Origin: Sinomonas susongensis
GTDB lineage: Bacteria > Actinomycetota > Actinomycetes > Actinomycetales > Micrococcaceae
Reading direction: 5' to 3'
NCBI RefSeq assembly: GCF_005877005.1
Contig: NZ_SSNH01000008.1
Span: 172,761-236,760, forward strand
DNA: 64,000 nucleotides
A program made the translations under genes and the position numbers. Below the pieces are notes generated by a model. It ran no database searches, had not been told where the DNA came from, and saw nothing but the letters and a program-made list of their open reading frames with translations. Positions 7,208 to 15,507 of this stretch are shown here, one piece after another (the stretch's first letter is position 1; every line of letters begins with the position of its first letter).

Positions 7208-9592
7208 TCACCAAGGAGCAGGTCCCGCACCGAGTTCTGCCCTCTCAGCTTCGCGGAGGAACGCGCCGAGAAGGAGGATCGCTCCTGCCTTGTCGAGGGG
7301 ATTGTTCTTGTTGCCGCACTTCGGGCTCTGGACGCAGGACGGGCAGCCGGAAGGGCATTCACAGGCTTCGATCGCCGCCTTCGTCGCTGAAAGCCACTCG
7401 CGGGCCCGTTCAAATCCCCGTTCCGCAAACCCAGCCCCGCCCGGGTGGCCGTCGTACACGAAGATCGTCGGCTCTTCTGTGTCGGCATGCAGCGCGGTCG
7501 AGACGCCTCCGACGTCCCACCGGTCGCTCGAAGCAACGAGGGGGAGGAGCCCGATCGCCGCGTGCTCGGCTGCGTGCAGCGCGCCCGGAAATTGAGCTTC
7601 GATGAGCCCGGCCGCGAAGAGATTTCGGTTGTCCACCGTGAACCACACGGCTTTGGTGAAGAGGTCCCGCGCTCCCAAGTCCAGCGGCTCCTCGCCGAGG
7701 ACCTCATTCGAGACAAGCGCCTTGCGCTGGAAGGAGACAACCTGAGTCGTGACCTTGACCTCGCCGAAATGGACGCCCACCGGCCCCCAGGCCTCGCTCC
7801 GATCCTCCTTCAGAACCTCGATCTGGGTGATGTCCCGGGCCGTCGTGTAGTAGTCCGGATTGACGCGTCGCACCACCACGCAGTGCTCGGCCTCGTTGAG
7901 CTCTTCCACCAGGTAGCTCGCGCCCTGGTGCACATAGATCGCGCCCTGATGCGCCTGATAGTGCGTCTGGGGCGAATCCATCGAGCCGAGCACTTGGCCC
8001 GTCTCGGATTCGATGATCTGGACGGGCCCCCCGCCGTCTGCCCTCAGGCTCACCATGCCGGCTGCGCTTTCCGGGTGGGTCCAGAACCAGCCCGAGGGAC
8101 GGCGCCGCAGCAGCCCTTGGCGTTCGAGCTGGCCGAGGATGCCTTCGGCCGCGGGGCCGAAGAGCGCGAGGTCGGCGAGCGTCAACGGTCTCTCGGCCGC
8201 AGCGGCGCAGAGGTGCGGTCCCAGGACGTAAGGGTTGGAGGGATCGAAGACCGTTGCCTCGACGGGGACGTCGAAGATCGCCTCTGGATGGTTGACGAGA
8301 TACGTGTCGAGCGGGTCGTCGCTAGCCACGAACGCCGCGAGCGCGTCCTGGCCGGCGCGTCCAGCGCGGCCGATCTGTTGGAAGAGCGATGCGCGGGTGC
8401 CAGGCCATCCCGCGACGAGAACAGCGTCGAGACCCGAGATGTCGATGCCCAGTTCGAGTGCCGAGGTGCTCGCGATTCCGAGCAGTTCTCCGGTTCTCAG
8501 GCGGCGTTCCAGTTCGCGTCGTTCCTCCGGCAGGTACCCGGACCGGTAGGCTGCGACCCGTCCGGGAAGGCTGGGGTCGACCTCGTCGAGAAGCCGCTGC
8601 GTGATCGAGGAGATGGCTTCGGCTCCGCGTCTGGACTTGATGAACGCAATGGTGCGCACTCGGGAGGACACGAGGTTGGCGAGCAGGTCGGAGGCCTCCG
8701 CCACTGCCGTGCGCCGCTGCGGGGCGCCGTTCTCGCCCCGGGCCTCGGTGAGCGCCGGCTCCCAGAAGGCGACTTCGGTCGCCCCGTGGGGAGAGCCGTC
8801 TTGCGTCACAGCGGCGACGGGTGCCCCGATGAGCCTCGCCACCGACGTCTCGGGCTCTGCGGTCGTCGCCGAAGCTGCGATGAAGACGGGCTCAGCGCCG
8901 TAGTAGGCGCAGACCCGCCGAAGCCTGCGCAGCAGGTTGGCGACGTGAGAACCGAAGACGCCCCGGTAGCTGTGGGCCTCGTCGATCACGACGAACCGCA
9001 GGCGCCGGAAGAACGCGGACCACCAGGCGTGGTTGGGCAGCACGCCGTAGTGCAGCATGTCCGGGTTCGCGAGCACGACATTCGCGTGGTCACGGATCCA
9101 GCGGCGGGCTGACTGTTCCGTGTCGCCGTCGTACGTCTCCGCTCTCACGGTCGGCAGCCGCAAGGCACGGATCGAGGCGAGCTGGTCAGCCGCGAGGGCC
9201 TTCGTCGGCGAAAGATAGAGGACGGCAGCGCCGTCGTCGTGCACGCGTCCCGGTTCGGCGAGCACTCGCAGCTCCGAGCGGTGGACGGCATTGAGCGCCG
9301 GGAGCTGGTAGGCCAAGGACTTTCCCGAGGCGGTTCCAGTGGCCACGACGACATGTCGCCCTGCCTGCGCGTGTTCGGCCGCTTCAACCTGATGCGTGTA
9401 TGGCTCCGCGACTCCGAGCCGACTGTAGGCGTGGACGAGATCGGGATGCACCCAGTCAGGCCAGGGTGCGGTCCGGGCCTCTCGTGCAGGAAGACGTCGG
9501 ACGTGGCGGAGCTGCTCGGGCTGAGGGCTTCTCCCGAGGAGCGGTATCAGGGAATCGTGCTGCGCCACCCCTGCATTCTGCCAGCGTCGCAT
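7208..9592 (-). CDS. DEAD/DEAH-box helicase with DUF1998 zinc domain (MrfA/Hrq1-like)
   Basis: The 794-residue superfamily 2 helicase shows Walker A TGTASGKSLAYQ, DEAH (VIDEAHSYRG), SAT motif (IAASATT), motif VI QQIGRAGRAGQD and a C-terminal DUF1998 region with a four-cysteine cluster CECPSGCPSCVQSPKCGN. This family includes Bacillus MrfA (mitomycin lesion repair), fungal Hrq1 and mycobacterial Rv3649/SftH, all 3'-5' DNA helicases. A role in DNA repair is inferred from the family. The start at ATG 9592 is not supported by a clear binding site; an in-frame GTG at 9568 (AQHDSLIPLLG) with a CAGAAT element six bases before it is a good alternative. The tail-to-tail spacing with the tad operon is 11 bases. 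Confidence 0.9.
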   Translation of the reverse strand: MRRWQNAGVAQHDSLIPLLGRSPQPEQLRHVRRLPAREARTAPWPDWVHPDLVHAYSRLGVAEPYTHQVEAAEHAQAGRHVVVATGTASGKSLAYQLPALNAVHRSELRVLAEPGRVHDDGAAVLYLSPTKALAADQLASIRALRLPTVRAETYDGDTEQSARRWIRDHANVVLANPDMLHYGVLPNHAWWSAFFRRLRFVVIDEAHSYRGVFGSHVANLLRRLRRVCAYYGAEPVFIAASATTAEPETSVARLIGAPVAAVTQDGSPHGATEVAFWEPALTEARGENGAPQRRTAVAEASDLLANLVSSRVRTIAFIKSRRGAEAISSITQRLLDEVDPSLPGRVAAYRSGYLPEERRELERRLRTGELLGIASTSALELGIDISGLDAVLVAGWPGTRASLFQQIGRAGRAGQDALAAFVASDDPLDTYLVNHPEAIFDVPVEATVFDPSNPYVLGPHLCAAAAERPLTLADLALFGPAAEGILGQLERQGLLRRRPSGWFWTHPESAAGMVSLRADGGGPVQIIESETGQVLGSMDSPQTHYQAHQGAIYVHQGASYLVEELNEAEHCVVVRRVNPDYYTTARDITQIEVLKEDRSEAWGPVGVHFGEVKVTTQVVSFQRKALVSNEVLGEEPLDLGARDLFTKAVWFTVDNRNLFAAGLIEAQFPGALHAAEHAAIGLLPLVASSDRWDVGGVSTALHADTEEPTIFVYDGHPGGAGFAERGFERAREWLSATKAAIEACECPSGCPSCVQSPKCGNKNNPLDKAGAILLLGAFLREAERAELGAGPAPW

Positions 9593-9641
9593 GCCCGCGG
9601 CTTACCTCGGGCCGCCGGAGAGGAGCAGTGGAGAAGCGAAG

Positions 9642-10328
9642 TCAGTCGTTGAGGGACGGGCCGTCGGGGTTGCTCGGGTTCTTGAGCATGAGGACGCCGG
9701 AGACGTCACTCCAGCCGAGGTGATGGTAGAGGTGCTGGCCGTCGATCGAGGCGATGAGCAGTCCCTGGTCGGCACCGTGCCCGCTCACGGCCGCTGTGAG
9801 CGCGCGCATGACGAAAGACCCGAGTCCGCGGCGGCGGTAGTCCGGTTCCGTGACGATGCGGTCGAAGACTGCGAAGCCATCTGCAACGGCGACGTGTCCG
9901 CTCGCGGCCGTCTCGCCGTCGTCCGTCACCACAGTGACCGTTGCGGATCTGTCCTCGATATCGGTTTTTAGCCTGAGCTCGTCGTCGTTGAGCCAGGGCG
10001 CCTCGACGTCCTTGCCCTCGAAGTCCATGACCATGAGCTCCTGGTCCGCGCCGAGCACGGCGAGGCCGTGCTGCTCTGCAAGGGTGCGGAAGCGCAGGTG
10101 GTTGTCCGTGAGGACCGTCAAGATGCGGTCCCGGCTCGCGGACATGAATTCGACGAGGCGCCGGAATTCCTCATCCGACGGTTCGGCGGCGAATGCTGCC
10201 CAGTCGCCGGTGCGGTCGGTCAGCTGCGCTGCAGGGAAACCGCCGAGAGACTGCGTCGGATAGCGGCGTGACGAGGCCCAGCCCTCCACCCACGTGACCA
10301 GAAGATCTTTGAGCTCTGCCTCTGCCAT
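9642..10328 (-). CDS. GNAT-family N-acetyltransferase
   Basis: The 228-residue protein has a C-terminal acetyltransferase domain with the acetyl-CoA loop YRRRGLGSFVMRAL (motif A, R/QxxGxG/A) after FDRIVTEPD, and ends with YHHLGWSDVSGVL. The N-terminal 100 residues are helical and not recognised. The substrate cannot be inferred. I choose ATG 10328 because a TATCGT -10 element ends seven bases upstream, predicting a leaderless transcript. ATG 10334 and a longer frame to 10385 also exist, but the latter would run into the divergent gene's promoter. Confidence 0.8.
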   Translation of the reverse strand: MAEAELKDLLVTWVEGWASSRRYPTQSLGGFPAAQLTDRTGDWAAFAAEPSDEEFRRLVEFMSASRDRILTVLTDNHLRFRTLAEQHGLAVLGADQELMVMDFEGKDVEAPWLNDDELRLKTDIEDRSATVTVVTDDGETAASGHVAVADGFAVFDRIVTEPDYRRRGLGSFVMRALTAAVSGHGADQGLLIASIDGQHLYHHLGWSDVSGVLMLKNPSNPDGPSLND

Positions 10329-10335
10329 AGGCATG

Positions 10336-10341
10336 ACGATA
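10336..10341 (-). promoter_or_regulatory. -10 element (TATCGT) of the GNAT gene, leaderless type
   Basis: TATCGT on the minus strand ends seven bases before ATG 10328, so transcription should begin at or next to the start codon. No clear -35 is visible. Confidence 0.5.
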
Positions 10342-10431
10342 CCGGCGCCACGAGTTCCTGATAAGGCTCGTGACACAACTGTCACTCCTCGGCAACCCCG
10401 CGGTCACCGGCATCCCTCTCGTAGGTCTCGG

Positions 10432-10437
10432 TACCCT
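10432..10437 (+). promoter_or_regulatory. -10 element (TACCCT) of trhO, leaderless type
   Basis: TACCCT ends seven bases before the GTG at 10445. No ribosome binding site precedes that GTG, consistent with a leaderless mRNA. Confidence 0.5.
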
Positions 10438-10444
10438 AGAATGC

Positions 10445-11350
10445 GTGGCTTTGAACCGAATCGTCCTCTTCTACTGCTTCACCCCACTCCCTGACCCCGA
10501 GGCCGTGCGGCTGTGGCAGCGGACGCTGTGCGAGGGGCTGGGGCTGCGCGGACGGATCATCGTCTCGTCCCATGGAATCAACGCCACGGTGGGCGGTGAA
10601 CTCGGCGCCGTCAAACGGTACGTGCGCGTGACAAAGGAGTACCCCGGCTTCCACGGAATCGACGTCAAATGGTCCGAAGGCGGCGCGGAGGATTTCCCGC
10701 GCCTCAGCGTCAAGGTCCGCCCCGAGCTCGTCTCGTTCGGCGCTCCCGACGAGCTTCGGGTCGACGCCGACGGCGTGGTCGGCGGCGGAACGCGACTCAC
10801 CCCGCAAGGACTCCACGAGCTCGTCGACTCCCAGCGGGCCGAGGGGCAGGACGTGGTGTTCTTCGACGGGCGGAACTCCTTCGAGGCCCAGATCGGCCGG
10901 TTCAAGGGAGCAGTCGTGCCCGAGATCGAAACGACCCGCGACTTCATCCGCGAACTCGATTCAGGCGTGTACGACGACCTCAAGGACAAGCCGGTCGTCA
11001 CCTACTGCACGGGCGGTGTGCGCTGCGAGGTCCTTTCGGCCCTCATGCGCCGCCGCGGCTTCAAGGAGGTCTACCAGCTCGACGGCGGCATCGTCCGCTA
11101 CGGAGAGGCCTTCCAGGACGCCGGCCTCTGGGAGGGCTCTCTCTACGTCTTCGACCGCAGAATGCACGTGGAATTCAGCGAGCACGCAGTCGAGATAGGA
11201 GAATGCGCTCGCTGCGCCGCGCCGACGAGCGAATATCACAACTGTGAGAATCCGGCATGCCGCCAACTCACGCTGTTCTGCCCTGACTGCGCGGGCGACG
11301 GAGAACCGCTTCGCTGCCCGAGCGGCTGTGCTTCCGAAGTCAGCGTTTGA
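10445..11350 (+). CDS. trhO: tRNA uridine(34) hydroxylase TrhO (rhodanese domain)
   Basis: The 301-residue protein matches TrhO/YceA: an N-terminal acylphosphatase-like domain ([16 protein letters not shown]), a rhodanese domain with catalytic loop YCTGGVRCE, and a C-terminal cysteine-rich segment ([22 protein letters not shown]). TrhO hydroxylates uridine 34 of certain tRNAs on the way to the 5-methoxy/carboxymethoxy modifications. The start is set at GTG 10445 ([10 protein letters not shown]), where family members begin. The frame extends 25 codons further upstream, but that stretch contains the predicted -10 box. Its 3' end overlaps the convergent lipoprotein gene by 11 bases. Confidence 0.9.
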   Translation: MALNRIVLFYCFTPLPDPEAVRLWQRTLCEGLGLRGRIIVSSHGINATVGGELGAVKRYVRVTKEYPGFHGIDVKWSEGGAEDFPRLSVKVRPELVSFGAPDELRVDADGVVGGGTRLTPQGLHELVDSQRAEGQDVVFFDGRNSFEAQIGRFKGAVVPEIETTRDFIRELDSGVYDDLKDKPVVTYCTGGVRCEVLSALMRRRGFKEVYQLDGGIVRYGEAFQDAGLWEGSLYVFDRRMHVEFSEHAVEIGECARCAAPTSEYHNCENPACRQLTLFCPDCAGDGEPLRCPSGCASEVSV

Positions 11351-11900
11351 CGACGCGGTAGACGTAGGCAGCGGCGCTGCCCGCTACTGCGGACGAGGTG
11401 ACGTCGGCGACCGAATCCTGTGGCGCCACGAAAGTCCGAACCCACACCTGCCCGCAGGCGTAGTCGGCGTCGACCACTGCCATGCCACCGAGCTCGAGGG
11501 AGAGGTGCGCAGCCGGGCCGCCGCGGCACTCGTATTCGAGCGTGATCGTCCCGGCGGGAACGGCGCTGCTCGACACGACCGGCTCGCCTTCGAGGACGAT
11601 GCCGTAGCCGAAGCCGAAAGAGAGGCCCTTCTGGTCGGGCAGGGCGGCCTCGGCCCACGACGCGACCATGTCCGGGGTCCAATCACGCAGCGGCGGATCG
11701 GTCGCAGCCGGTGCGGGCAGCGGTCGGAGGGTCTGGGCAGGCGGGGCTGACGACGGCGTGGAGCGCTCGCCGAGGGGCGGCAGGCCGTCGTCGTACGAGT
11801 AGGCACAGGCGGAGAGGCCAGCCGCGGCCGCAACCAGTGCAGCCACTGTCCAAGCGGTGCGCGGGCCTCGGCGCTTCATGCTCGGACCCAGGAGCGGCAT
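11340..11900 (-). CDS. Small secreted lipoprotein, function unknown
   Basis: The 186-residue product has a basic N-terminus, a hydrophobic stretch ([21 protein letters not shown]) and a lipobox LSAC, so it should be anchored to the outer face of the membrane. The mature part starts with a proline-rich linker and continues with a compact beta-rich domain holding a likely disulfide (YECRGG and DYACGQ). I do not recognise the family. The start at ATG 11900 is set by GGAGGT six bases upstream; the ATG at 11879 is internal. Confidence 0.75.
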   Translation of the reverse strand: MPLLGPSMKRRGPRTAWTVAALVAAAAGLSACAYSYDDGLPPLGERSTPSSAPPAQTLRPLPAPAATDPPLRDWTPDMVASWAEAALPDQKGLSFGFGYGIVLEGEPVVSSSAVPAGTITLEYECRGGPAAHLSLELGGMAVVDADYACGQVWVRTFVAPQDSVADVTSSAVAGSAAAYVYRVVKR

Positions 11901-12066
11901 GGTCCACCTCCTCGTCCTCTTCCGATCATGCGCTCGCCCGCTCCCCGGCGCCAGAGGCGAAATGTGGCGCCCGTTGGCTGTCCACAACGGGGAGGTTTTG
12001 GGGCGAAGGCAGTCGAGAACTCGTTGTAGCGTGGACAAACACCCGTCTTTCAGTGAAGGAGTCTCC

Positions 12067-12915
12067 GTGGGCGAGCGCGGTGCAGTCAGCAATGTGACCC
12101 TCAACAACGGCGTCGAGATCCCGCAGTTGGGGTTCGGCGTGTTCCAGGTGCCTGCGGCCGAGACCCAGGCGGCCGTTGAAGCGGCGCTCGAGGTCGGCTA
12201 CCGGCACATCGACACGGCCGCCGCGTACCAGAACGAGGCGGGGGTCGGCGCGGCCCTCCGCGCGACCGGCATCGCCCGCGAGGATGTGTTCGTCACGACC
12301 AAGCTCCGCAACGGAGAACAAGGCAAACCGCGCGAAGCCTTCGACGCGAGCCGACGGGCCCTCGGACTGGATGTGATCGACCTCTACCTCATCCACTGGC
12401 CCGTTCCCTCTCAAGACCTCTACGTGGCCGCGTGGAAGGAACTCGAGGAGATCTACAGCCGCGGAGAGGCGAGGTCCATCGGTGTCTCGAACTTCCTCCC
12501 GGATCATCTGGACCGCCTGCTCGGCGAAACGGACATCGTGCCGGCTGTGAACCAGATTGAGCTCCACCCCACCTTCCAGCAGCCTGCGACCGCCCAGCGG
12601 ACGCGTGATGCGGGGGTCGCGGTCGAGGCCTACAGCCCGCTCGGCCAGGGCAGGGATCTCGAAGCGGAACCCGTGGCCAAGGCCGCTCGCGCCCACGATG
12701 CGACTCCCGCCCAAGTCGTGCTCGCGTGGCATCTCGCCCACGGCACGATCGTGATTCCCAAGACCACCAGTGCGGACCGCATGCGCGAGAACCTCGCCGC
12801 CGCGGGTCTCGAGCTCACGCAGGAGGAGATCTCGGTCATCGACGCCCTCGACTCCGGTTCGCGCATCGGAGCTGATCCCGCCACCGCGGCGTTCAGCCAG
12901 ATGCCGCAGGCCTGA
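12067..12915 (+). CDS. Aldo/keto reductase
   Basis: The 282-residue NADPH-dependent reductase has the family features in order: LGFGVFQVP, YRHIDTAAAYQNE (catalytic Asp and Tyr), VFVTTKL (catalytic Lys), IDLYLIHWP (catalytic His), RSIGVSNF, and a C-terminal cofactor segment VIPKTTSADRMREN. It resembles the 2,5-diketogluconate reductase subgroup, but the substrate is open. GTG 12067 has GAAGGAG seven bases upstream, which fixes the start; the longer frame from 11857 would overlap the divergent lipoprotein gene. The methyltransferase gene follows two bases after the stop. Confidence 0.9.
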   Translation: MGERGAVSNVTLNNGVEIPQLGFGVFQVPAAETQAAVEAALEVGYRHIDTAAAYQNEAGVGAALRATGIAREDVFVTTKLRNGEQGKPREAFDASRRALGLDVIDLYLIHWPVPSQDLYVAAWKELEEIYSRGEARSIGVSNFLPDHLDRLLGETDIVPAVNQIELHPTFQQPATAQRTRDAGVAVEAYSPLGQGRDLEAEPVAKAARAHDATPAQVVLAWHLAHGTIVIPKTTSADRMRENLAAAGLELTQEEISVIDALDSGSRIGADPATAAFSQMPQA

Positions 12916-12917
12916 GC

Positions 12918-14534
12918 GTGGGTGCCCGGCCCATCGACGTGCCCCATTCGGGAAATCTTGTCCTCCTTCGGCGTCTCGCCGCAGATCTCGCTGGTCTGGG
13001 CTACACCGTCGATGGTGTTGCGGACCTCCTCGGGCCGGCAGCTCATGCCGCGCTCGCGCGAGACCAGATCGTTCCTGCTCTCGTCGCGCTCGAACGGCAG
13101 AGCCAGAACGGCGCGGCCGCGCGCAGGGGCGCCCTGGCCACCGTGGTGCGGTTCTTCCTCCTCGGTCAAAGCGCTGGGGCAGAGGAACTCGAAGGAGCCT
13201 TCCCCACCCTCCGGGCCGAGGGTCTCCTCGAGCTCGGACTCGCGGAGGAGGCGGTGGAGGAGCCCCGAGAGCAAGCTGCCCCCGCGCTGCGTGCCAGCGT
13301 CGACCTGCGTCCCTACGCCTGGGACGAAGGCGGGGGAGAATTCCATCTGTGGGTGGCTTCCGACCTCGCAGCGCACCAGCGGACGGGCGTCCTCCGGAAG
13401 GACCACGTGCTGGGCATCGGCCAAGCCTCCGCCACCCTCATCCAGTCCACTGCGCGGCGCCCCGTGGAGAGGGCCCTGGACCTCGGGACTGGGTGCGGAA
13501 TCCAGACGTTCCACCTCTTGCGGCACGCACGTCACGTCGTCGCCACCGATGTGTCTGAGCGGGCGCTGGCCTTCACGCGCTTCAACCTCCTGCTCAATGC
13601 CGAGACTCTCGCGATTGACCCTGAATGCCTGGACGAGCGCGTTGAGCTTCGGCTCGGATCGCTGCTCGAGCCGGTTGCGGGAGACCGCTTCGACATGGTC
13701 GTCTCCAACCCGCCCTTCGTGATCACGCCGCGTCTGCAGGGTGAGACCGCGGAGGACAGGTTCACCTACCGTGACGCGGGGCTGGCGGGGGACCAGCTGG
13801 TAGCGGACCTGGTCTCGGGCCTTGCAGACGTCCTTCTGGAGGGCGGAACCGCCCAGATGCTGGGCAATTGGGAGGTCGGCGAGGGCGCCGCGTGGCACGA
13901 CCGGGTGCGTTCGTGGGTTCCGGCCGGCCTCGATGCGTGGGTGGTCCAGCGCGAGCTCGTGGGTCCCGAGCAGTACGCCGAGACGTGGCTCCAGGACGCG
14001 TCGGAGCAGCGGGACCTTGCCTCCTACACGCGCTCGTACGCGGCCTACCTCGATGACTTCTCGTCGAGGAACGTCTCAGGAATCGGATTCGGCATGCTGT
14101 GGTTCCGCCGTCCGAGCGCCGCTCAGGCGCGCCTCGACCGCTATGAAGAGCTGGGCCATCCTCTCGAGCAGCCGATCGGCCCCCATTGGCAGGCGACCGT
14201 CGAGCGCGCAGACTGGCTCGAGGGCCTCGGGCCGGAGGGATTCTCTGCCGCCCATCTCGTGGTGGCGGACGACGTCACGGAGGAGCGTCACCAGAGGCCG
14301 GGGGCCGAACATCCCGGGGTCATCCTCCTGCGGCAGGGAGCGGGCTTCCGCCGAACGTCACTGCTGAGCACCGAGCAGGCGGGTTTTGTCTCGGCCTGCG
14401 ACGGCGACCTCAGCGTCGGGCAGATTGCGGGAGCGCTCGGCGCGCTGCTGGAGCGCGACGACGAGGAATTTCGGCGCGACCTCATGCTTCAGGTGAGGGA
14501 GTTGACCTTGGACGGGTTCCTTGTGAAGGCATAG
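12918..14534 (+). CDS. SAM-dependent methyltransferase with NPPF motif
   Basis: The 538-residue protein has an N-terminal helical domain of about 120 residues, a class I methyltransferase core with ALDLGTGCGIQTFHLLRH (SAM loop) and the NPPF catalytic motif (MVVSNPPFVITP), and a C-terminal domain of about 230 residues. NPPF/NPPY enzymes methylate planar nitrogens in glutamine, adenine or guanine. Actinobacteria encode this three-domain type commonly, but the target has not been defined to my knowledge. It begins with GTG two bases after the aldo/keto reductase gene, so the two are probably co-transcribed. Confidence 0.82.
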   Translation: MGARPIDVPHSGNLVLLRRLAADLAGLGYTVDGVADLLGPAAHAALARDQIVPALVALERQSQNGAAARRGALATVVRFFLLGQSAGAEELEGAFPTLRAEGLLELGLAEEAVEEPREQAAPALRASVDLRPYAWDEGGGEFHLWVASDLAAHQRTGVLRKDHVLGIGQASATLIQSTARRPVERALDLGTGCGIQTFHLLRHARHVVATDVSERALAFTRFNLLLNAETLAIDPECLDERVELRLGSLLEPVAGDRFDMVVSNPPFVITPRLQGETAEDRFTYRDAGLAGDQLVADLVSGLADVLLEGGTAQMLGNWEVGEGAAWHDRVRSWVPAGLDAWVVQRELVGPEQYAETWLQDASEQRDLASYTRSYAAYLDDFSSRNVSGIGFGMLWFRRPSAAQARLDRYEELGHPLEQPIGPHWQATVERADWLEGLGPEGFSAAHLVVADDVTEERHQRPGAEHPGVILLRQGAGFRRTSLLSTEQAGFVSACDGDLSVGQIAGALGALLERDDEEFRRDLMLQVRELTLDGFLVKA

Positions 14535-14535
14535 T

Positions 14536-14566
14536 TTGACATCCTTGGAGAGATGTGGCGTAAATA
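14536..14566 (+). promoter_or_regulatory. Candidate promoter of the winged-helix regulator gene
   Basis: TTGACA at 14536-14541 is followed after 19 bases by TAAATA at 14561-14566. The spacer is two bases longer than ideal. It starts directly after the methyltransferase stop codon. Confidence 0.45.
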
Positions 14567-14595
14567 ACAGCCACGACCCACGAAGTAAGAAGCAG

Positions 14596-15285
14596 ATGAG
14601 CGAGAAGAAGCGCAGTCCACGCACCGAGAACCCCGTACGGATCACGGACCCCAAGGCGATCCGGGCGCTGGCCCACGGAGCACGGCTGGCGGCCATCAAT
14701 GAGCTCTACTCGAGCCAGAAGAGCTGGACGGCGACCGAACTCGCTGCGTTCACGGGGCTCACACCGAGCGCGATGAGCTATCACCTGAGGGCGCTCAAGA
14801 AGTGGGGCATCGTCGTGGACGCGCCGAACGACGGCGACGGCCGGGAGCGGCGCTGGAAGGCGGCTGGCACCGACCTCAACCTCGACACGGCGACAACCGG
14901 CCAGACGCCGGGGCTCGCCATCGTCGATATGGAGCTCGATGCCCTGCGCAAGCGCATCGCGAGCCACGCCAAGCATCGCGACGCGGCACGCCGCCGCGGG
15001 GAACCGGACGAGTCGCCGGTCATGATGGTTTCGGGCAACGTGCTCAAGCTGAGCCTCGAGCAGCGCGCGGAGTTCAAGCGGCGCATGTCCGAGCTCCTCG
15101 ACGAGTTCGACCAGGCTTCTGTCGAGGACCAGGAGGAGATCGACGCGACCCCGCCGGGCACCGAGCGCATGTACGTGCTGTGGTCAATGCTTCCGGAGGT
15201 GCGGGAGCCGGTCGATGTGCCGGCAACGAGCAGGCCGCCTGTGCGGCGACCGGCAACCAAGGCCGCTACGGCGAATCCGGTGTGA
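14596..15285 (+). CDS. ArsR-like winged-helix transcriptional regulator
   Basis: The 229-residue protein has a winged helix-turn-helix near residues 15-95: RALAHGARLAAINELYSSQ, then WTATELAAFTGLTPSAMSYHLRALKKWGIV as the recognition region and a wing (DGDGRERRWKAAG). The remaining part is helical with a flexible proline-rich tail. No metal-binding cysteine pair is visible, so the ligand is unknown. ATG 14596 begins the domain sensibly; an upstream start at 14536 would place coding sequence on the promoter. Confidence 0.82.
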   Translation: MSEKKRSPRTENPVRITDPKAIRALAHGARLAAINELYSSQKSWTATELAAFTGLTPSAMSYHLRALKKWGIVVDAPNDGDGRERRWKAAGTDLNLDTATTGQTPGLAIVDMELDALRKRIASHAKHRDAARRRGEPDESPVMMVSGNVLKLSLEQRAEFKRRMSELLDEFDQASVEDQEEIDATPPGTERMYVLWSMLPEVREPVDVPATSRPPVRRPATKAATANPV

Positions 15286-15507
15286 CCCGTCCTGCCGGGC
15301 AGTGGTCCTGCCGGCCATCAGCCTGTCCCGTCCAGCAGTAATCTGGGTCGCCTTATCCACACCGCGAACGCCCCCACTTGCATGCCGAGCGCCGTCGTAT
15401 GGTGAACTAGGGACTTGCGCAGGGGCGCCGTCGAGTTGATGGGGCCGTCGCGCCGCAGGTGGTTTCGAGCCGCCTGCCCTGCATCGATTGTTGTCCTGAG
15501 GAGAAGC

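Noticed and set aside
7405..7425. T-loop-like GTTCAAATCCC resembling a tRNA 3' half
   Set aside because: It lies inside the DUF1998 helicase gene and has no acceptor, D or anticodon stem around it.
15378..15403. TTGCAT/TATGGT as a topA promoter
   Set aside because: The spacer is only 14 bases; I could not support it over other possibilities in the gap.
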